In this document: piece after piece, positions 26,400 through 35,100 of the stretch
How positions within the stretch are numbered: position 1 is the stretch's first letter
How the letters are laid out: every line of letters begins with the position of its first letter
Assembly: GCF_018638295.1 (NCBI RefSeq)
Contig: NZ_JABTTS010000026.1
Span: forward strand, 1-64,000
Length of the DNA: 64,000 bases
Direction: 5' to 3'
From: Streptomyces sp. CHD11
GTDB taxonomy: Bacteria > Actinomycetota > Actinomycetes > Streptomycetales > Streptomycetaceae
Program-made: the position numbers and the translations under genes
The notes under the pieces: model-generated
The model's input: the letters and a program-made list of their open reading frames with translations, nothing else
Database searches by the model: none
Told to the model about the DNA's origin: nothing

Positions 26400-26641
26400 A
26401 GGCGCCGAAGGAGCGGGAAGACGGCCGGCGTGGGAGGGATGACCAGGACGGCGCCCGCCGAGATGGTCTCCCCGTGCGCTCCGAAGGGGCCCTTGAAGCG
26501 GAACAGAGACGTCGGGATCACGCCAAGATCCTCGGAGTGGTGGACGTCGATCCCCTTCACGATCACCACCGTCGCGATCGTCGACGTGTCGCTGCCGGCG
26601 TGGGACGGCTCTCTCGCCCCCGCCGCCCCTTCCCGTCCCAA
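26400..26641 (-). other. Coding-like minus-strand segment, unassigned
   Basis: Within the 582-base gap between rnd and fadA, the minus strand is open from an ATG at 26641 and has protein-like composition and high third-position GC. Examples are TIATVVIVKGIDVHHSEDLG and FRFKGPFGAHGETISAGAVL. No family is recognised, there is no good ribosome binding site, and the frame runs on into the repeat and towards rnd with degraded sequence. It may be a remnant of a gene or chance; the plus strand is similarly open in one frame. Confidence 0.25.
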
Positions 26642-26666
26642 CCCCGTGGCTCCGCCCCGGACCCCG

Positions 26667-26716
26667 CTCCTCGAACGCCGGAGGTGCTGACATCCAGCCC
26701 TCCGGCGTTTGAGGAG
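26667..26716. repeat. Inverted repeat with 17-base arms
   Basis: The arms 26667-26683 and 26700-26716 are complementary at 16 of 17 positions (CTCCTCGAACGCCGGAG and CTCCGGCGTTTGAGGAG) with a 16-base loop. From memory, the GCCGGCGTTTGAGGAG word is a dispersed Streptomyces intergenic repeat. It is about 170 bases before fadA and could be a terminator or a remnant mobile repeat. Confidence 0.6.
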
Positions 26717-26824
26717 CCAGGGTGCGGGGGCAGCACCCCCGGCGGGGGCGAAAAGCGAGGGGCCCGGCGTACGGCCGGTCGTGTGATGTTCGCCGCTCCG
26801 GGGGCCGGGACTGGGCAGTCACGT

Positions 26825-26836
26825 TACTCATAAGTA
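26825..26836. promoter_or_regulatory. Short inverted repeat upstream of fadA
   Basis: TACT-CATA-AGTA within TTACTCATAAGTA is a small dyad about 50 bases before the fadA GTG. TACT/AGTA dyads of this kind resemble operators of TetR-type regulators of fatty-acid genes in actinobacteria; this is inference from pattern only. Confidence 0.35.
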
Positions 26837-26886
26837 GCATGGCCCGTAAGCAAGCGCTCAGCATCCCGTACTGGAGGAGAGCCATC

Positions 26887-28104
26887 GTGCCTCGTACCGT
26901 CAGGGACGTCGTCTTCGTCGACGGCGTCCGCACCCCGTTCGGCAAGGCGGGCCCGAAGGGCATCTACCACGAGACCCGGGCCGACGACCTCGTCGTGAAG
27001 GCGATCCGGGAGCTGCTGCGCCGCAACCCCGGTCTCGACCCGAAGAAGATCGACGAGGTCGCCGTCGCCGCGACCACGCAGATCGGCGACCAGGGCCTGA
27101 CCATCGGCCGCACGGCCGGCATCCTGGCGGGCCTGCCCACCTCTGTCCCCGGCTACTCCATCGACCGCATGTGCGCCGGTGCCCTGACCGCCGTCACCTC
27201 GGTGGCCGGCTCCGTCGCCTTCGGCGCGTACGACGTCGCCATCGCGGGCGGTGTCGAGCACATGGGCCGCCACCCGATGGGCGAGGGCGTCGACCCCAAC
27301 CCGCGCTTCGTGAGCGAGAAGCTGGTCGACGAGTCCGCCCTGTTCATGGGCATGACCGCGGAGAACCTGCACGACCGCTACCCGAGCATCACCAAGCAGC
27401 GCGCCGACGAGTACGCCGTGCGTTCGCAGGAGAAGGCCGCCAAGGCGTACGCCGACGGCAAGATCCAGGCCGACCTGGTGCCGGTCTCGGTGCGCCGCAC
27501 CAACGAAGAGGCCGGTGAGACGGGCTGGGGCCTGGTCACCGCCGACGAGCCGATGCGTCCGGGCACCACCCTGGAGAACCTGGCCGGTCTGAAGACCCCC
27601 TTCCGCGTCCACGGCCGGGTCACCGCCGGCAACGCGGCCGGTCTCAACGACGGCGCCACCGCCTCCCTCATCGCGAGCGAGGAATTCGCCCGCGAGAACG
27701 ACCTGCCGGTCAAGATGCGCCTCGTCGCGTACTCCTTCGCGGGCGTGGAGCCCGAGGTCATGGGCTACGGCCCGATCCCGGCCACGGAGAAGGCGCTCGC
27801 CCAGGCGGGCCTGTCCATCTCCGACATCGGCCTGTTCGAGATCAACGAGGCCTTCGCCGTCCAGGTCCTGGCCTTCCTGGAGCACTACGGCATCGCCGAC
27901 GACGACGGGCGCGTCAACCAGTACGGCGGCGCCATCGCCTTCGGCCACCCGCTCGCCTCCTCCGGCGTCCGTCTGATGACGCAGCTGGCCCGCCAGTTCG
28001 AGGAGCGGCCCGAGGTCCGTTACGGCCTCACCACCATGTGCGTCGGCTTCGGCATGGGCGCCACGGTCATCTGGGAGAACCCGCACTTCGAGGGGGACAA
28101 GTGA
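26887..28104 (+). CDS. fadA: Acetyl-CoA acyltransferase (beta-oxidation thiolase, FadA-like)
   Basis: The 405-residue thiolase catalyses the last step of fatty-acid beta-oxidation, splitting 3-ketoacyl-CoA with CoA. The nucleophilic Cys96 is in IDRMCAGALTAV, the His motif is GGAIAFGHPLASSGVR, and the second Cys is in TMCVGFGMGA. NEAFAVQ is also present. The GTG start has GGAGGAG eight bases upstream. The stop overlaps the fadB start by four bases (GTGA), so the two subunits of the trifunctional-type complex are translationally coupled. Confidence 0.92.
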   Translation: MPRTVRDVVFVDGVRTPFGKAGPKGIYHETRADDLVVKAIRELLRRNPGLDPKKIDEVAVAATTQIGDQGLTIGRTAGILAGLPTSVPGYSIDRMCAGALTAVTSVAGSVAFGAYDVAIAGGVEHMGRHPMGEGVDPNPRFVSEKLVDESALFMGMTAENLHDRYPSITKQRADEYAVRSQEKAAKAYADGKIQADLVPVSVRRTNEEAGETGWGLVTADEPMRPGTTLENLAGLKTPFRVHGRVTAGNAAGLNDGATASLIASEEFARENDLPVKMRLVAYSFAGVEPEVMGYGPIPATEKALAQAGLSISDIGLFEINEAFAVQVLAFLEHYGIADDDGRVNQYGGAIAFGHPLASSGVRLMTQLARQFEERPEVRYGLTTMCVGFGMGATVIWENPHFEGDK

Positions 28105-30236
28105 GCACCACCGCAGAGCTTCTGAAGGGTGCGGCCGAGCTGTTCCCCGGCGAGGTCGTCACCAGCGCGCACGTACGCCACTTCGACCTGCCCCTGGGTG
28201 CCGGGCGCTTCGCGCTCATCACCCTCGACAACGGTCACGACCACACCAAGCCGACCACGCTCGGCCCGCAGTCGCTGGCGAACATCGACGCCGCGATCGA
28301 CCGGGTCGAGAAGGAGGCCGCGGCCAGTGAGATCGTCGGCGTCGGCGTCACCGGCAAGCCGTTCATCTTCGCGGTCGGCGCCGACCTCAAGGGCGTCGAG
28401 CTGCTGAAGCGGCACGAGGACGCGCTCGCCATCGGCAAGGGCGGCCACGACGTCTTCAAGCGGCTGTCGCAGCTGGCCGTGCCGACCTTCGCCTACTACA
28501 ACGGCGCCGCCATGGGCGGTGGCGTCGAGGTCGGTCTGCACTGCGCCTACCGCACGGTGTCGGCCGCCCTGCCCGCCTTCTCGCTCCCCGAGGTCTTCCT
28601 CGGTCTGGTCCCCGGCTGGGGCGGCTGCACGCTGCTGCCGAACCTGATCGGCGCCGAGAAGGCCGTCTCGGTCATCATCGAGAACAGCCTCAACCAGAAC
28701 AAGCAGCTCAAGGGCCACCAGGTCTACGAACTCGGCATCGCGGACGCGATCTTCGAGGGCGCGGACTTCCTGGAGCAGTCGCTGATCTGGACCGCGTCCG
28801 TCCTCAGGGGCGAGATCGTCGTCGAGCGTCCGGTGATCGACCGCGGTGAGGCCTGGGACCAGGCCGTCGCCAAGGGGCGCCTCATCGCCGACTCCAAGGT
28901 GCACGGCGCCGCCCCGGCCGCCTACCGCGCCCTGGACATCATCGCCGCCGCCAAGGACGGTGACCTGCAGAAGGGCTACGACGCCGAGGACAAGGCGCTC
29001 GCCGACCTCATCATGGGCGGTGAACTGCGCTCCGGCATCTACGCGTTCAACCTGGTGCAGAAGCGCGGCAAGCGTCCCGCGGGCGCCCCGGACAAGTCGC
29101 TGGCCCGCCCGGTCACGAAGGTCGGGGTCGTCGGCGCCGGTCTGATGGCCTCCCAGCTCGCGCTGCTGTTCCTGCGCCGACTGGAGGTGCCGGTCGTGCT
29201 GACCGACATCGACCAGGAGCGCGTCGACAAGGGTGTGGGCTACGTCCACGCCGAGATCGACAAGCTGCTCGGCAAGGGCCGGATCAGCCAGGACAAGGCC
29301 AACCGTTTCAAGGCGCTGGTCTCGGGTGTGCTGGACAAGGCCGAGGGCTTCGCGGACGCCGACTTCGTCATCGAAGCGGTCTTCGAGGAGATGGGCGTCA
29401 AGCAGCAGGTGTTCGCCGAGATCGAGGCGGTCGCCCCGGCGCACGCGATCCTCGCCACCAACACCTCCTCGCTGTCGGTCTCCGAGATGGCGTCGAAGCT
29501 GAAGAACCCCGAGCGGGTCGTGGGCTTCCACTTCTTCAACCCGGTCGCCGTCCTCCCGCTCCTCGAGATCGTCCGCGGTGAGCGGACCGACGACGCCTCG
29601 CTGGCGACGGCGTTCGGTGTCGCCAAGAAGCTGAAGAAGACAGCGGTGCTCGTCAAGGACGCCCCGGCGTTCGTGGTGAACCGCATCCTGACCCGCTTCA
29701 TGGGCGAGATCCAGAACGTCATCGACGAGGGCACCCCGGTCGAGGTCGCCGAGAGGGCCGTCGAGCCGCTCGGTCTGCCGATGTCGCCGCTGGTGCTGCT
29801 CGAACTGGTCGGTCCGGCGATCGGTCTGCACGTCTCCGAGACGCTCAACAAGGCGTTCCCGGACCGCTTCACGGTCTCCCCGAACCTCAAGAAGGTCGTC
29901 GGGGCGGGCAAGCGCGGCTTCTACGTCTACTCCGCCGAGACCGCCAAGCCCGAGCTGGACCCCGAGGTCGCCGCGCTGCTCGAGCAGGGCGACACCGTCC
30001 TCACCGAGGAGCAGGTGCGGGCGCGGGTGCTGGACGCGGTGGCGCAGGAGATCGGGCTCATGCTCGACGAGGGCGTCGTCGCCGAGGCGCAGGACATCGA
30101 CCTGTGCCTGATCACCGGCGCCGGCTGGCCCTTCCACCTGGGCGGCATCACGCCGTACCTGGACCGTGAGGGCGTCTCCGAGCGGGTCAACGGCAAGCGG
30201 TTCCTGGAGCCGGGCGTGGCGTCGGTTCCGGCGTAA
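28101..30236 (+). CDS. fadB: FadB-like enoyl-CoA hydratase/3-hydroxyacyl-CoA dehydrogenase
   Basis: The 711-residue bifunctional protein has an N-terminal enoyl-CoA hydratase (crotonase) domain (about 1-300) with the oxyanion-hole regions KPFIFAVGADLKG and NGAAMGGGVEVGL. It is followed by an NAD-binding 3-hydroxyacyl-CoA dehydrogenase domain (about 335-520): VGVVGAGLMASQLA, ATNTSSLSV and VGFHFFNPV (catalytic His). The C-terminal dehydrogenase repeats reach residue 700. With FadA it performs the hydration, oxidation and thiolysis steps of beta-oxidation. A strong hairpin follows the stop. Confidence 0.93.
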   Translation: MSTTAELLKGAAELFPGEVVTSAHVRHFDLPLGAGRFALITLDNGHDHTKPTTLGPQSLANIDAAIDRVEKEAAASEIVGVGVTGKPFIFAVGADLKGVELLKRHEDALAIGKGGHDVFKRLSQLAVPTFAYYNGAAMGGGVEVGLHCAYRTVSAALPAFSLPEVFLGLVPGWGGCTLLPNLIGAEKAVSVIIENSLNQNKQLKGHQVYELGIADAIFEGADFLEQSLIWTASVLRGEIVVERPVIDRGEAWDQAVAKGRLIADSKVHGAAPAAYRALDIIAAAKDGDLQKGYDAEDKALADLIMGGELRSGIYAFNLVQKRGKRPAGAPDKSLARPVTKVGVVGAGLMASQLALLFLRRLEVPVVLTDIDQERVDKGVGYVHAEIDKLLGKGRISQDKANRFKALVSGVLDKAEGFADADFVIEAVFEEMGVKQQVFAEIEAVAPAHAILATNTSSLSVSEMASKLKNPERVVGFHFFNPVAVLPLLEIVRGERTDDASLATAFGVAKKLKKTAVLVKDAPAFVVNRILTRFMGEIQNVIDEGTPVEVAERAVEPLGLPMSPLVLLELVGPAIGLHVSETLNKAFPDRFTVSPNLKKVVGAGKRGFYVYSAETAKPELDPEVAALLEQGDTVLTEEQVRARVLDAVAQEIGLMLDEGVVAEAQDIDLCLITGAGWPFHLGGITPYLDREGVSERVNGKRFLEPGVASVPA

Positions 30237-30253
30237 CGGCCGTACCGCACACA

Positions 30254-30292
30254 GGAGAAGGGCCTTCGCCGTCAGGGCGGAGGCCCTTCTCC
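30254..30292 (+). terminator. fadAB terminator
   Basis: GGAGAAGGGCC (30254-30264) pairs perfectly with GGCCCTTCTCC (30282-30292). The intervening bases can extend the stem (TTCGCC/GGGCGGA). It lies 18 bases after the fadB stop and 58 bases before the stop of the convergent gene. Confidence 0.8.
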
Positions 30293-30349
30293 GTCGTCCG
30301 GCGCCGTCCTGTTCCGCCGCGGCGAGAACGAGGCCGTGCCCTCACACCC

Positions 30350-31366
30350 TCACACCTCGCGCCAGGCCTGGAGGGCCAGTCCCGGTTCGTCCTTGCGGCG
30401 GGTGAGCATAAGGGTGCCGGTGGACGGGTCGAGGGTGGCCGCGACGAGTTCGCCGTGCTCGTCGAGTGCGACGGACACCGTGGCGTCCGCTGGAAGTTGG
30501 GGGCCGGACTCGGTCCACCAGGCCCCGGCCCGCTCCTGTTCGGTGGGGTAGGCGGCGAACGCGATCCGGCCGCTCGCGGCGCGCTGGGCGAGCACGGTGC
30601 AGTCGTTGCCCTCTATCACGCAGCGCACGGCGGACACCGGGCCGGGACCGGCCGCGGTGAGGAACGGCACGGGTGCCCCTCCGGGACGCCAGGCGCACAC
30701 CTCGCCCCGCCGGTCGGTGAAGTAGAGGGTGGTGTGCTCGGCGGAGGTGGCCAGGGCGCGCAGGGTGCCCGGTTCCGCGGACACGTCGAGGCTCTCCGCC
30801 CGTACGGGCCGCCTGTTGGGGTCCTCCTGACGCCAGTGCAGGATCCGGTCCGGAGCCGCGGCGAACAGCCCGGTCCTTCCCAGCTCGCTCGTCACGGCTG
30901 TCAGCTGCTCATGGACGCGCTGTCCGCCGAGGTCCACCCACGGGTACCAGCCGCCCTTCTCCCTCTGCACGAGCACGCTCACGCCTCCGCCCCCGTTGCG
31001 GACGAAGACGAACGCGCGGCCCCGCGCGTCGACGGCCACGGCCGGGGTTCCGGTGCGGTCGCCCGTCCGGTTGGGGTGACCGATCGGGCTCCAGTCCAGC
31101 GGGGCGAGCCGGGGACGGAAGTGGGTGGAGTGCACCAGGACGGACCCGCCGTCCGCCGTGGGCCGCCACGCGGCCAGATGGGCATAGCCGTCGGCGCCCT
31201 GGCCGACGGCCGGCCCCGGGCGCACCCTCTGTTCCCCGCCGATCCCGCGGGGCGCCTCCCAGGGGCCGCCGGGGGCGAGTTCCGCGCGGCACAGGACAGC
31301 GTCGTCCGACGGCAGGTAGACGGTGAGGCGGCCATCGCAGCCGCGGAGAAGCCAGTCGCCGTTCAC
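30350..31366 (-). CDS. Beta-propeller-like hypothetical protein
   Basis: The 338-residue protein has no signal peptide and shows repeated blade-like units ending in Trp-rich strands, for example GYAHLAAWRPTADGGSVLVHS, GRAFVFVRNGGGGVSVLVQ and TTLYFTDRRGEVCAW. These resemble PLL-like or sialidase-like propellers that bind ligands. No catalytic residues can be assigned. The GTG start has no ribosome binding site; TAGGGT ends 6 bases upstream, so a leaderless transcript is likely. It is divergent from the NYN/PIN-like gene 67 bases away. Confidence 0.65.
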   Translation of the reverse strand: MNGDWLLRGCDGRLTVYLPSDDAVLCRAELAPGGPWEAPRGIGGEQRVRPGPAVGQGADGYAHLAAWRPTADGGSVLVHSTHFRPRLAPLDWSPIGHPNRTGDRTGTPAVAVDARGRAFVFVRNGGGGVSVLVQREKGGWYPWVDLGGQRVHEQLTAVTSELGRTGLFAAAPDRILHWRQEDPNRRPVRAESLDVSAEPGTLRALATSAEHTTLYFTDRRGEVCAWRPGGAPVPFLTAAGPGPVSAVRCVIEGNDCTVLAQRAASGRIAFAAYPTEQERAGAWWTESGPQLPADATVSVALDEHGELVAATLDPSTGTLMLTRRKDEPGLALQAWREV

Positions 31367-31433
31367 CAGTTCACCCTATGCACAGCGGTTCCGCGCGCGC
31401 GGGCGGGTCCGGCCCTCGTGGGACGCTGGCCCC

Positions 31434-31805
31434 ATGAACGACACCGCCGCCCTGCTCGTGATCGTCGACGCCGCGAATGTCGTCGGGTCGGTGCCCGACG
31501 GGTGGTGGCGGGACCGCCGGGGCGCCGCGGAACGGCTGCGCGACCGGCTGGCCGCGGACGGCCTGCCCGGCCGTACCGGCCCGGTGGAGATCGTCCTGGT
31601 GGTCGAGGGCGCGGCCCGCGGGGTGGAGTCGGTGCCGGGCGTCCGCGTGGAGTCCGCTCCGGGCAGCGGGGACGACCACATGGTCGCGCTGGTGGCCGGT
31701 GCGGACGACCGTCCGGTCCTGGTCGTCACGGCCGACCGCGAGCTGCGCCGCAGGGTGGCCGCCCTGGGCGCGGAATGCACCGGTCCCCGCTCCGTACCCC
31801 GCTGA
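31434..31805 (+). CDS. NYN/PIN-like small protein
   Basis: The 123-residue protein has the layout of a NYN/PIN-like nuclease fold: an N-terminal strand with LVIVDAANVVGS (Asp and Asn), a central VEIVLVVEGAARG, acidic SGDDHMVALV, and VLVVTADRELRRRVAALGAE near the C-terminus. The acidic residues at these strand ends match the metal-binding pattern of such nucleases, but activity is inferred. It is probably a conserved actinobacterial gene. The 356 bases after it, to the PKS stop, show only GC-rich inverted repeats and no gene. Confidence 0.65.
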   Translation: MNDTAALLVIVDAANVVGSVPDGWWRDRRGAAERLRDRLAADGLPGRTGPVEIVLVVEGAARGVESVPGVRVESAPGSGDDHMVALVAGADDRPVLVVTADRELRRRVAALGAECTGPRSVPR

Positions 31806-32161
31806 CCCGGGCGCCCCTTCGTACGGCGGACCGCGGGCCGCCCGTCCGGGCGCCTGCCCGCCGGGCCCCGGCACGCCCCGGGAGAGCGGACAGGAACGCC
31901 CGCGCACCGCCCTCCGCGGGCGGCCGGACCGGGCACAAGAGCAGCCCGACCGTGCTCCGCGCCCCTCGGGACCGGAACCGGCCGACGGCGAGGCGACCGC
32001 AGGCCGGCTCCGTCCGGCAACCGAGGCACCGGGCCGCCGCCCGCGTCCCCGGTGGCCGTGAGCGGTACGCCGTACGACCGGCCGCCGACCGTACCGCGGG
32101 GCGGGCGGGCCGGATCCCGTCGGGAGCCGGTGCCCCGTGCCGGGGGCCGCCGCCCGGGTGT

Positions 32162-35100
32162 TCAGTCCCGCTTTCCGGTGGGCGGGGCCAGGCGCTGGTG
32201 GATCAGGTGGGCGAAGTGGGTCAGGGTGCGGCCGGTGGCCAGGTCGGCCGGGCCGAGGCGGATGTCGAACAGGTCCCTCGTCCGCATCAGGAACTGCATC
32301 CCCAGCAGTGAGTCCAGCCCGAAGTCGGTGACGTTGACCGCGGGGTCGAGGTCGGCCGGAGCGGTCTGCAGGACGCCGGCGAGGAGCTGGGTGATCGTCT
32401 CGGTGATCACGCGCACCGCCTCGTCCGCCGGGAGGTCCGCCAGCGTGCCCAGGAGCTCGTTGCGGTCGTCCGGGGAGGGCCCGGAGGACGCCGGGGCCAG
32501 CGGGGCGAACCGCGGGGTGGCGAGGGCCGGCAGCAGATGGCGGGCGGTACCCCAGCGGTAGCGGCCCGCCCCGGCGACGTCGGTGCCGCCGGCCGTGAGG
32601 TGGTCGGCGGTGGTCAGCACCTCGGCGGGAGTGAGCAGTTCGAGGCCGCGTCCGGCCATGGCGGGGCCGATGCCGCTGCGGGCGACATAGCCGGTTCCGC
32701 CGATGGGTCCCCAGGCCAGTGCCGTGCCCCTGCGGCCGGTGTCGCGGCGGGCCCGGGTGAGGGCTTCCAGGAAGGCGTTGGCCGCCGCGTAGGCGGCCTG
32801 GCCCGGGTTGCCGACACCGGCGGAGACGGACGAGTAGGTGAGGAACAGGTCCAGGTCCCGGTCGGCGGTGAGCCGGTCCAGCAGGGCCGCGCCCGCCGCC
32901 TTGGGCGCCAGGACGGCGGCGAAACGGTCGTCGGTGAGGTCGGCCAGTACCGCGTCGTCCATGTGCATCGCCGCGTGCACCACCCCGCGCAGGGGATGCC
33001 CGGTGGCGTCCACGGCCTCGATGACCCGGCGCAGCGCGGCTTCGTCGGTGACGTCGGCGGCGTGGGCGGTGGCGCGTACGCCGCGGTCGGTCAGTTCCCG
33101 CAGCAGGGCGGGCGCCTCGGGGGCGTCTGGTCCGCCGCGGGAGAGCAGGGCCAGGTGCCGGGCGCCGCGGTCGGCCAGGAGACGGGCGGTGGCGGCGCCG
33201 AGACCGCTCAGCCCGCCGGTGATCAGGTAGGTGCCCCCGCCGTCGAGGCGGAGAGTGCCGGGCGCGGGCTCCACGGGGACGGGTTCGTCCAGGGGGTCGA
33301 AGGTGACGACGACCTTGCCGGTGTGCCGGGAGTGCTGCAGGAGGTGGAAGGCCTCGTCGACCCGCGCGGCGGGACGGACCGTGTGGGGCAGTGGCCGGTA
33401 CGTGCCGGAGACGACCTCCGTCTCGAAGTCCGTCAGCAGCCGGGACCCCAGTTCCGGGGAGCCGATGACGGCGTCGAGGTTGAAGCCGATGAAGGTGAGG
33501 CTGCGGTCGAACGGGCGGAGCGTGACCGGGTTGTTGAGGAAGATGTCCCGTTTGCCGAGCTCGATGAAGCGACCGTTCGGCCGCAGCAGGTCGAGCCCCT
33601 GCGCGATGGCCTCGCCGCTGAGGGAGTTCACCAGGACGTCCACGCCCCGGCCGCCGGTCAGCTCCCGTACCCGGGGGACGAAGTCGAGGCCGCGCGAGTC
33701 GAGTACGTGCTCGGCGCCGAGGGTGCGCAGCAGGTCCCGTTTGGTCTCCGTGCCGGCGGTGGCGATGACGCGGGCGCCCTGACGGCGGGCGCACTGCAGG
33801 ACGGCCAGGCCCACCGCCCCGGCTCCGCCGTGCACCAGCACCGTCTCCCCGGGGGCGAGGCGGGCCTGGTCGACCAGGGTCCGGTGGACGGTGAGGAAGG
33901 CCACGGGGAAGGTCGCCGCTTCCGCGAAACCCATCCCGTCGGGGATGCGGACGACGGCGTCGGCGGCGGTCCTCGCGTGGGAGGCGAGGGCGGCGGGCAC
34001 CAGGCCGCACACCCGGTCGCCGGGCTTCAGACCCCGTACGTCCGGTCCCACGGCACGCACGATGCCGGCGCCGTCGGTGCCCAGTCCGCGGCCGAGCGGG
34101 CTGTTCTCCACCGCTTCGGGCGGGAGCAGGCCGTTGGCCCGCATGGGGTCACGGTAGTTCAGGGCCACGGCCCGCATCTCCAGGGCCACCTCGCCCGGTC
34201 CGGGTTCGCCCGGATCCGTCTGCCGCCAGATCAGCCGCCGCCGCAGGCCGGGATCGCGGGCTTCGAGGATGTACGGCGTGCCGGCGGGGACGGCGGGTGG
34301 TTCGTCCGCCGGGTGCTGGACGTGCCGGGGGACGAACCGGCCCCGGGCGGTGAGGACGACCTCGTCCTCCTGGGCGGCCGGGTCGTCGCCGGGGGCGAGG
34401 AGTTCTCCGGCCAGGCGGCGGGCGTCGATGCCGGTGTCGCCGGTGCGGTGGCAGGACAGGCGGTGCAGGCGCAGGTCGGGGCGCTCGTTGGCGAGGGTGC
34501 GGCAGGCCGCCCAGACGGCCGCGTCGACCGGGTGGGACGGCTGTTCAGGGGCGGGGAAGAGGCCGGTCGGACGGGTGATGAGCCATACCCGGGGGCTCGT
34601 ACCGCCCTTCAGGCCGTCGCAGGCGGCGGCGAGGGAGCGCAGGAGGGCCGCCCGGCGGGTGGTCCGGGTGACGATGTCGTGCGGGCCGGGTTCGGCGAGC
34701 AGCAGGACGACGTGCGGGTCGGAGTCCGTGGGCAGCGTCCCGCGCCAGGCGGTGGCCCCGTCGGGCGCGGTGAGGACGGTCGCCCCGCCGAGGTGGGCGG
34801 CCAGGGCCCGCGCGGTCTCCGTCTCGGTCCCGTCCTCGACGGCGATCACCCAGGCGGCTCCGGGAAGCGCGCGCGGGAGCGCGGCGTCCGGGGTCTGGTC
34901 GTGGTCGGCCGCGGCGAGGAGGACGGAGCGGTCCCCGGGTCCGGTCTGCACCACACCGGAGAAGCCGCACTGCCGCAGCAGGGGCGCCCACCGGTCGCGG
35001 GGGAGGATGCGGGACGCCGGGCGCAGGGTGTGGTCGCCGCGCTCCCAGAAGTCGTTGAGTGTGCCGGACAGGAGGGCCTGGAGCCCGGCGTGGTGCGGTT

